DNA of 64,000 nucleotides from Acinetobacter guillouiae CIP 63.46. Lineage in GTDB: Bacteria > Pseudomonadota > Gammaproteobacteria > Pseudomonadales > Moraxellaceae. The notes under the pieces were generated by a model. The model saw only the letters and a program-made list of their open reading frames with translations. It did not search any database and was not told the DNA's origin. Positions 58,008-64,000 of this stretch are shown in pieces (position 1 is the first letter of the stretch; each line of letters opens with the position of its first letter). Where the stretch lies: assembly GCF_000368145.1 (NCBI RefSeq), contig NZ_KB849283.1, forward strand, positions 1,452,324 to 1,516,323, written 5' to 3'. The position numbers were made by a program, and so were the translations under genes.

Positions 58008-58337
58008 ATGAAAATAAGCATAAAACTCCGAAGCGTCGTTATAAGTAGCCTAATCCTATGTTCTCCACTGACTTTTGCAGCCGATACCATTTGGATTGCT
58101 GGAAGCACACATAAAGGGACAGTTACCGTACCGATAGAGAATGGCCCTAATGTGGTTTGGAAATGCGATGGTACTGTATGTCGGATGTCTGGTCCTTGGG
58201 GCAATCAACTTTCAATAGACTCATGTCAAAGTTTGGTCTCCCGAATTGGGAAAATCACCTTCTATAAAAATTCTGCTGGAAAAATTTGGACAAAAAATTC
58301 AAAAGAATTGGCTGAGTGCAACCAAGCAGCAAAGTAG
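58008..58337 (+). CDS. Small exported protein of unknown function
   Basis: 109 residues with signal peptide (VVISSLILCSPLTFAAD). Mature part ADTIWIAGSTHKGTVTVPIENGPNVVWKCDGTVCRMSGPWGNQLSIDSCQSLVSRIGKITFYKNSAGKIW ... LAECNQAAK, about 85 residues with four cysteines in a pattern (C-x4-C, C, C) suggesting disulfides. Small beta-rich secreted proteins of this kind occur across proteobacteria without a known role. Confidence 0.75.
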   Translation: MKISIKLRSVVISSLILCSPLTFAADTIWIAGSTHKGTVTVPIENGPNVVWKCDGTVCRMSGPWGNQLSIDSCQSLVSRIGKITFYKNSAGKIWTKNSKELAECNQAAK

Positions 58338-58495
58338 AACATTTTAGCGCCAGCAGGCCATCATATTTATCAGAAATGTGATCGTGATAAACTGCTATTT
58401 ATAGTCGTGAATACTTTGCCTTGTTTTAATGAATCAGCGTTTAATTAATATGCATTTAATGAATCAGAGTTTGACTGATAAACTTTAGTTGAAAA

Positions 58496-58526
58496 AAAAC
58501 ACCTAAATGTAATTTAGGTGTTTTTT
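58496..58526. terminator. Bidirectional intrinsic terminator
   Basis: ACACCTAAAT-GTA-ATTTAGGTGT flanked by A- and T-runs; placed for the tcyP gene on the reverse strand. A short direct repeat (TTTAATGAATCAG) occurs twice just to the left. Confidence 0.85.
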
Positions 58527-58555
58527 ATGGCATTTAAATAATATAGAAAAATAGG

Positions 58556-59947
58556 TTAACTATGTTTTAACTCTTCTCTCTCATCTGAAAGCAAAATGCT
58601 TTGATCTGTCTGCCCCATCAATTGACTGGTCACAACACCTGCAGTCATCGAACCATCAACATTTAACGCAGTACGCACCATATCAATCAAAGGTTCAATG
58701 GAAATCAGCAAAGCCACCAAAGTCACAGGTAAACCCATAATCGGTAAAACAATCAGTGCAGCAAAGGTTGCACCACCACCGACACCTGCAACGCCAATTG
58801 AACTTAAAGTCACCACGCAAGCTAAAGTTAAAATCCAGATCGGATCAAGTGGATTAATCCCCACTGTTGGGGCAACCATCACCGCAAGCATTGCTGGATA
58901 TAAACCCGCACAACCATTTTGCCCAATCGTTGTACCAAATGAAGCAGAAAAGCTGGCAATAGACTCAGGCACACCCAAACGGCGAGTTTGTGCTTCAATA
59001 TTTAATGGAATACTTGCCGCACTCGAACGGCTGGTAAAAGCAAAGGTTAATACAGGTAAAACCTTTTTAAAGAATCGGATTGGATTAACGCCTGTCAGCA
59101 GCAATACAATTGCATGTACTGCAAACATGATAGCTAGACCCAGATAAGAGGCAACCAAGAAACCACCGAGATTAACAATGTCAGCGGCTTTAGAACTTGC
59201 CACGACTTTCGTAATCAAGGCAAATACACCATAAGGTGTAAGTGTCATCACCAATCGAACTAACTTCATCACCCACGCTTGCAAAGTATCAATTGCAGTG
59301 ACGATACGTTGGCCTTTTTCGGCATCATCTCTGATCAGGTTAAGCCCTGCCAAACCGAGCATCGTAGCAAAGATCACCACACTAATGATTGAGGTTGGAT
59401 GTGCCCCAGTGAGTTCAGCAAATGGATTTGTCGGCAAAAAAGATAAAATAAAATCAGGTACATTTAAGTCTGTGACTTTACCAATATATTCAGATTGAAT
59501 TGCTTCAAGACGAGCTGTTTCCTGTGTCCCCTGTACAAGACCAGCCGCACTTAATCCAAATAGATTGACCACAAACACGCCAACCAAAGCGGCAATAAAC
59601 GTGGTGATTAATAATGTACCAATACTAAAAATACTAATCTTGCCTAATGAGGATGCATTATGTAACTTAATCACAGCACTCAGGATCGAGACCAGCACTA
59701 ATGGCATCACCACCATTTGCAAAAGCTTAACATAACCATTTCCAACGATATTAAACCATTGAATAGACTCGGTTAAAATTTCAGAATTTGTACCATAAAC
59801 CCAATGTAATCCTAGCCCAAATACCACACCTAAACATAAACCGGCAAACACTTTTTTAGCCAGACTCCAATCTGTCTTTCTGGTTTGCATCAGCAGTATG
59901 ATCAAGGCAATGAATATGACAATATTCAAAATGAGCGTATAGTTCAT
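58556..59947 (-). CDS. tcyP: L-cystine transporter TcyP
   Basis: 463 residues, closely resembling E. coli YdjN/Tcy[152 protein letters not shown] and [36 protein letters not shown]. Sodium- or proton-driven uptake of cystine, a sulphur source. Assigned from memory of the E. coli sequence. Confidence 0.9.
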   Translation of the reverse strand: MNYTLILNIVIFIALIILLMQTRKTDWSLAKKVFAGLCLGVVFGLGLHWVYGTNSEILTESIQWFNIVGNGYVKLLQMVVMPLVLVSILSAVIKLHNASSLGKISIFSIGTLLITTFIAALVGVFVVNLFGLSAAGLVQGTQETARLEAIQSEYIGKVTDLNVPDFILSFLPTNPFAELTGAHPTSIISVVIFATMLGLAGLNLIRDDAEKGQRIVTAIDTLQAWVMKLVRLVMTLTPYGVFALITKVVASSKAADIVNLGGFLVASYLGLAIMFAVHAIVLLLTGVNPIRFFKKVLPVLTFAFTSRSSAASIPLNIEAQTRRLGVPESIASFSASFGTTIGQNGCAGLYPAMLAVMVAPTVGINPLDPIWILTLACVVTLSSIGVAGVGGGATFAALIVLPIMGLPVTLVALLISIEPLIDMVRTALNVDGSMTAGVVTSQLMGQTDQSILLSDEREELKHS

Positions 59948-60143
59948 TCGAGTTCCAATAGTTTTGATCGTTTTATTATAAGCTTATTGTGAAATATCCA
60001 ATAGTCTTTAGCATTTTTTGATATTTAAGTGTTGTTTTCTCAACATGCACTATTAATAATAAAAACATCACTTTAGCGCACTCATGAATTTTTTGTATAA
60101 GCTTATACAAATAAAGACTAACACCCAGAATATAGGCCATCTC

Positions 60144-60719
60144 ATGAATTCACACATCCAAACTGTTGAACTTTCTAAGGCTTATCGCCTATTAAATCAC
60201 GGTCCAACCGTGCTTGTCTCAGCCCAGTATAAAAACGAAAAAAATGTCATGGCAGCAGCTTGGGCTTGTGCATTAGAACTTGTGCCTGCCAAAGTGAGTG
60301 TGGTTCTAGACAAAAGTACAAAAACTCGTGAATTAGTTGAAAAGTCAGGGCATTTCATCCTACAGGTACCGACACTCAAACAACTTAAACTGGTACAACA
60401 ATTAGGCTCAATCAGTCAGTTTAATGACCCTGAAAAACTCTCACACTGCCATACGCCACTTTTCCAATTTGAGGGATTTCAGCTCCCTGCGGTTGAAGGC
60501 TGCGCTGCATGGTTGATCTGTGAACTGATTCCTGAACCGCATAATCAACAAAGCCATGATTTATTTATAGGCAAAGTCGTCGCTGCGTATGCGGATGATC
60601 GTGTATTTCGCAATGGCCACTGGTATTACCATGAAGTTGGCGCTGAATGGAAAAGCCTACATCATGTTGCAGGTGGACATTACTATACGATCGGAGACCC
60701 TGTAGATGCCAATCTATAG
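60144..60719 (+). CDS. Flavin reductase-like domain protein
   Basis: 191 residues from ATG 60144 (AGG 8 bases upstream). YRLLNHGPTVLVSAQYKNEKNVMAAAWACALELVPAKVSVVLDKSTKTRELVEKSGHFILQVP is the FMN-binding split-barrel of the flavin-reductase/flavoredoxin family. The partner oxygenase is not adjacent, so the substrate pathway is open. Confidence 0.85.
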   Translation: MNSHIQTVELSKAYRLLNHGPTVLVSAQYKNEKNVMAAAWACALELVPAKVSVVLDKSTKTRELVEKSGHFILQVPTLKQLKLVQQLGSISQFNDPEKLSHCHTPLFQFEGFQLPAVEGCAAWLICELIPEPHNQQSHDLFIGKVVAAYADDRVFRNGHWYYHEVGAEWKSLHHVAGGHYYTIGDPVDANL

Positions 60720-60930
60720 GCTTAATCCTTACGAAATTTGCTTGTCGATGGGCCAATCTGTTCTAAATCACGTTTAATTCATAATTGTTCAATGATCTAA
60801 ACAGACTGAGCCCTTGATATTAATCATACCTATCGCAGAACAAGCTCCGATTTTACCAACTGGTTAGGTTATGTGAATAAGCCCTGATTATTCCCAAACT
60901 AAATACTGATTATTTATTGTCATTTTTTTA

Positions 60931-60950
60931 AATTCACCTTAAGGTGAATT
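60931..60950. promoter_or_regulatory. 20-bp perfect palindrome, candidate operator of the MFS gene
   Basis: AATTCACCTTAAGGTGAATT is a perfect 20-bp inverted repeat ending 24 bases before the MFS start codon, a position where a dimeric repressor would block transcription or translation initiation. It has no T-run, so it is not a terminator. The regulator is not identified. Confidence 0.6.
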
Positions 60951-60974
60951 AACGGAAAATGGATAATCTGCACA

Positions 60975-62159
60975 ATGACCAGGATCGGATCGAATAAAAT
61001 TCAGCTGAGTATTTTTCTATGTCTGTGTATGTGTTTAGGCATTGGCATTCTCCGATTTTCCTATACTGCATTATTGCCCTCTACCCGTCTTGCTTATCAT
61101 TGGGACTCCAGTTTTGCCAGTATATTAAGCAGTGCAAATTTGTTGGGGTATTTAATTGGTGCATTTTGGGCAATGAAATTGCCTCAAAACTTTACCATGC
61201 CTCGATATATCATTTTGGCTGCATTTTCTGGAACGGTGAGTTTACTCAGTTGTGCTTTTTCAGGCCTTCCTGAAAGCTGGTATGTCTTTTGGCGTGTCAT
61301 TTCTGGCATCAGTGGTGGCTTATTGATGATTCTAGCACCCAGTATCGTTGCACATTGCAGCAAAGCTGAAGAACGTTTAACCATCAACTTCATTGGCTTT
61401 AGTGGTATTGGCATCGGAGTATTATTGGCAACCCTGTTTTTGCCTTATCTCGACAGAATCAACACACAATCTGCATGGATGATTTTATTTGCATTCTCTG
61501 CTGTCATTTGTTTGATCATCGTTTATTTACTCAATCTATTTAAAGATCATCTAGATCATATCAGCGTAGCAAACAATCAGACGGGGACAGTCAATGGCAT
61601 GTATTTTAGTTTGCTGATTGTTTATGCTTCTAGCGCTTTTGCCTATGTTCCCCACTCATTGTTTTGGATTGATTATCTTAAAAACACCCTACATCTTAAT
61701 CTATATCTAATTAACTTGAATTGGATTTTGTATGGTTCAGGCAGTGCCTTAGGTGCAATCAGTGCTTACTTACTGGCACGAAAATTTGGAAATTTTACCG
61801 CATTAAAAATATTATATAGCCTGTATGTCTTGGCGATCTTTATTGCGATTTTTTCAACCCATCCAATCCTTACCTATACCTCATCCTTTTTTACAGGTTT
61901 GCTTAATCCTGCTGTGGTTTTCCTTACTTCATATACCATTTTACATCTTTATCATGTGGCCTATAAAAAACTATGGAGCATAGCAACATTAGCTTTTGCT
62001 GTAACTCAATTGGTTGGTGGAATCTGTTTTAGTAGCTTGCAACATTGGGGTGTTTCCTATCATCAGCAATTTATACTTGCCTCAGGTGTACTCGCTGTAG
62101 GTACAGCACAATTTTTTATCTATTCTATAACCCATCAAACACAACTGCATAAAAGCTAA
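60975..62159 (+). CDS. YbfB/YjiJ family MFS transporter
   Basis: 394 residues, twelve predicted helices. LCLCMCLGIGILRFSYTALLPSTRLAYHWDSSFASILSSANLLGYLIGAFWAM is the YbfB/YjiJ opening with its conserved G-R-F-x-Y-T/P region, followed by WRVISGISGGLLMILAPSIVAHC and IGFSGIGIGVLLATL. The substrate is unknown. A palindromic operator candidate lies just upstream, suggesting regulated, perhaps drug- or metabolite-inducible, expression. Confidence 0.83.
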   Translation: MTRIGSNKIQLSIFLCLCMCLGIGILRFSYTALLPSTRLAYHWDSSFASILSSANLLGYLIGAFWAMKLPQNFTMPRYIILAAFSGTVSLLSCAFSGLPESWYVFWRVISGISGGLLMILAPSIVAHCSKAEERLTINFIGFSGIGIGVLLATLFLPYLDRINTQSAWMILFAFSAVICLIIVYLLNLFKDHLDHISVANNQTGTVNGMYFSLLIVYASSAFAYVPHSLFWIDYLKNTLHLNLYLINLNWILYGSGSALGAISAYLLARKFGNFTALKILYSLYVLAIFIAIFSTHPILTYTSSFFTGLLNPAVVFLTSYTILHLYHVAYKKLWSIATLAFAVTQLVGGICFSSLQHWGVSYHQQFILASGVLAVGTAQFFIYSITHQTQLHKS

Positions 62160-62437
62160 AATAAATGATCATGTTGCGTGAATCATATTGCTATTAAAAA
62201 CTTCTCCTCCCCTTCGAAAAAGATCAGGATGAGGGTGCTTTATCTTAATCTATGCTTTAAAAAAGGACAGATGAAAGAAGCCTAGTGCTTCGTTTTAGAA
62301 TCGCGCCAATCTAAACACGCTAAGCTTTATCCACCGTAAAATAATCGGCTTTGCACAAAGAAATAATTTAAATATCAACCTCAAACACATAAGTTTTAGC
62401 TTTCACTTAAAGCACTTTTCTCACAGTTATTGACCAT
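62160..62437. other. Intergenic region before the permease gene
   Basis: About 280 bases. A stretch near 62203-62240 (CTCCTCCCC ... GGATGAGGGTGC) resembles small dispersed repeats but forms no convincing element here. No ORF; no enhancer site that I can identify for the sigma-54-like promoter that follows. Confidence 0.4.
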
Positions 62438-62454
62438 TTGGCATATAAATTGCT
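62438..62454 (+). promoter_or_regulatory. Candidate sigma-54 (-24/-12) promoter
   Basis: TTGGCATATAAATTGCT has the GG (62440-62441) and GC (62452-62453) elements exactly 12 bases apart, as in TGGCAC-N5-TTGCT. A start site near 62465 would leave a 30-base leader. It fits nitrogen-controlled purine uptake, but the -24 box lacks the consensus C at its end. Confidence 0.5.
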
Positions 62455-62494
62455 CTTTGTAATGCAGGGATGGCAAAGTCATAAAGGTTTTAAG

Positions 62495-63853
62495 ATGAAT
62501 ACTGAAATTAAAAAAATTCAACCTGAAGATGAAGTTTTAAGTGCGGGAAAGAACCTGACATTTGGTTTACAGCATGTACTCACCATGTATGGTGGTCTGA
62601 TTGCAGCACCTTTGGTCGTAGGTACGGCGATTGGTCTAAATGCAGCTGAAATTGCCTTATTAATTACAGCATCTATTCTTGTGGGTGGTTTGGCAACATT
62701 ACTACAAACGCTTGGACTAAAGTGGTTTGGTGCAAAACTTCCAATTGTACAAGGCACTTCATTTGCTGCTGTCGCGAGCATGATCGCGATTGGTACAACT
62801 GGGGGAAATATTCAAACGATTTTCGGTGCGGTGATTGTCAGTTCTATTTTCGGGATATTGATTACCCCCTTTTTCTCAAAAATAGTACGTTTCTTTCCAC
62901 CGATTGTGACGGGTTCAATTATTACCATTATTGGAATTTCACTTTTACCTGTTGCAATCCGCTGGATTATGGGCGGTAACCCTAAAGCACCCGAATGGGG
63001 CTCCCTAGAAAATATAGGGATTGCAGCCTTTACCCTCGGTGTACTACTTGTGGTGAGTCGCTTTGGTTCAGCTACAATGGCGCGCCTAGGCGTACTCATT
63101 TCAATTATTGTTGGTGCAATTTTTACCATCCTGCTTGGTGTTGCCGACTTTTCAAAAGTGGGCAATGGTGATTTATTTGCTTTCCCACATCTATTTGCTT
63201 TTGGTCTACCCAGCTTTGAAATGTCCGCGATCTTAACCATATGTATTGTGACCATCGTAATCCTTACTGAAACAACAGCCAGCCTTTTAGCGATTGGTGA
63301 AATTGTTGATACAAAAATGGATAGTCATCGTTTGGCAGATGGTTTAAGAGCAGACATGCTATCTTCTGCGATTGCGCCATTATTTGGTTCATTTATGCAA
63401 TGTGCTTTTGTTCAAAACGTAGGACTGGTTGCCATTTCAGGTGTTAAAAGTCGTTTTGTCGTAGCAACAGGTGGTGCTATTTTAGTTGTACTGGGTTTAT
63501 TACCGATTTTCGGACGCTTAATTGCTGCGATTCCGATGCCTGTTTTAGGTGGCGCAGGTATTGTTTTATTTGGTAGCGTTGCAGCAAGCGGTATTCGTAC
63601 ATTATCTAAAGTGGATTATCAAACCCAATCCAATCTTATCATTGTTGCTGTGTCGATCTGCGTCGGCTTAATTCCTTTAATCAGCCCTGATTTCTTTCAT
63701 GCATTTCCCAAAGTATTCCAAACTTTATTTCATTCAGGAATAAGTGCGACATGTATAGCAGCAGTATTACTCAATATTTTCTTTAATCACCTTTCATTTG
63801 GTAAAAAAACTGTTGGATCTTCGGTCAAAAATGTACAAACGGCTATACATTGA
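62495..63853 (+). CDS. Xanthine/uracil permease (NCS2 family)
   Basis: 452 residues from ATG 62495 with AAAGG 7 bases upstream. NLTFGLQHVLTMYGGLIAAPLVVGTAIGL, WFGAKLPIVQGTSFAAVASMIAIGTTGG, ETTASLLAIGEIVDTKMDSHRLADGLRADMLSSAIAPLFGSFMQCAFVQNVGLVAISGVKSRFVVATGGAILV and IPMPVLGGAGIVLFGSVAASGI are nucleobase-cation-symporter-2 signatures, nearer to xanthine/urate carriers (Gln and Glu positions in the central loop) than to UraA. It imports purines with protons; ends at a strong terminator. Confidence 0.88.
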   Translation: MNTEIKKIQPEDEVLSAGKNLTFGLQHVLTMYGGLIAAPLVVGTAIGLNAAEIALLITASILVGGLATLLQTLGLKWFGAKLPIVQGTSFAAVASMIAIGTTGGNIQTIFGAVIVSSIFGILITPFFSKIVRFFPPIVTGSIITIIGISLLPVAIRWIMGGNPKAPEWGSLENIGIAAFTLGVLLVVSRFGSATMARLGVLISIIVGAIFTILLGVADFSKVGNGDLFAFPHLFAFGLPSFEMSAILTICIVTIVILTETTASLLAIGEIVDTKMDSHRLADGLRADMLSSAIAPLFGSFMQCAFVQNVGLVAISGVKSRFVVATGGAILVVLGLLPIFGRLIAAIPMPVLGGAGIVLFGSVAASGIRTLSKVDYQTQSNLIIVAVSICVGLIPLISPDFFHAFPKVFQTLFHSGISATCIAAVLLNIFFNHLSFGKKTVGSSVKNVQTAIH

Positions 63854-63857
63854 GATA

Positions 63858-63893
63858 AAAAAAGCAGAGCTTTAATAAAAGCTCTGCTTTTTT
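63858..63893 (+). terminator. Intrinsic terminator of the permease gene
   Basis: AAAGCAGAGCTTT / AAAGCTCTGCTTT stem with flanking A- and T-runs. Confidence 0.9.
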
Positions 63894-64000
63894 AGATTGT
63901 TAAATTCGATAAATTGGTAAGCATCTAGCAAATAACCACTATTTCTATCTGACAACTACACGTTTTATTGTGTCTATTAAATTAATTTTAAACGACTATT

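Overview
The window reads as a chromosomal segment of an Acinetobacter-like gammaproteobacterium (Moraxellaceae). The DNA is AT-rich, starts are spaced normally behind AGGA/GAGG sites, and many proteins and neighbourhoods are ones I associate with that genus: PBP1b followed by its TPR lipoprotein LpoP, ygiW-qseB-qseC, paired roadblock/LC7 proteins, CYTH/CHAD proteins, obgE-proB, HemP behind a Fur box, and a short diverged endonuclease V homologue. No rRNA, tRNA, CRISPR array or intact insertion sequence was seen. The species cannot be fixed from this stretch.

Layout. 1-2439 is the first ~813 codons of an HrpA-type RNA helicase running off the left edge. 3060-12996 is mostly housekeeping: ahpC, a 312-bp MITE-like repeat, VOC protein, endonuclease V homologue, KTSC protein, O-methyltransferase, DUF1653, two roadblock proteins, an Ala-rich lipoprotein, a VIT-family transporter, nitronate monooxygenase, DinB, DUF4291 and dusB. 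About 12.92-18.70 kb is an accessory island (below). 18.8-42.5 kb is core-like: a DUF1615 lipoprotein with a HAD phosphatase, an exported-protein pair, proB/obgE, an orphan prfH, dctA, trpD2-like, nadK, mrcB-lpoP, a Nudix/ThiE-like fusion, Fur-controlled hemP, the qseBC system, a GspE-type ATPase and an MgtC/DUF4010 protein. 42.7-63.9 kb holds DUF3144 paralogues, an amidohydrolase, a GlcG-like protein, hemL-thiE, an Mpo1-like protein, tandem CYTH/CHAD proteins, trmO, fpr, a periplasmic M16 protease, a PhzF protein, a cystine transporter, a flavin reductase, a YbfB-type MFS transporter with a palindromic operator, and a xanthine/uracil permease behind a candidate sigma-54 promoter.

The most notable structure is the island in dusB. 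The dusB gene has an unusual N-terminus (MSQNNVITELFDKS...). About 5.7 kb away, on the same strand, lies an orphan fragment reading IGPYQLSNNLIVAPMAGV, which looks like a normal DusB N-terminus cut just after the APMAGV motif. The simplest reading is that an element recombined into the 5' end of dusB, supplied a replacement 5' end and promoter, and displaced the original one. Between the two att-like sites lie a decayed tyrosine integrase, a Fur-box-like sequence, a 1369-residue Sec-exported RHS/YD-repeat protein with a glycine-zipper-rich C-terminus, and a small three-helix membrane protein whose ATG overlaps the RHS stop codon. I propose this pair as an iron-responsive polymorphic toxin with membrane-acting C-terminus and its immunity protein; the toxin activity is inference.

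Smaller oddities include a prfH lacking its usual rtcB partner, an endonuclease V homologue missing two family histidine sites, a CYTH/CHAD paralogue whose CHAD domain has lost its basic signature, a second decayed MITE copy, and several small candidate ORFs.
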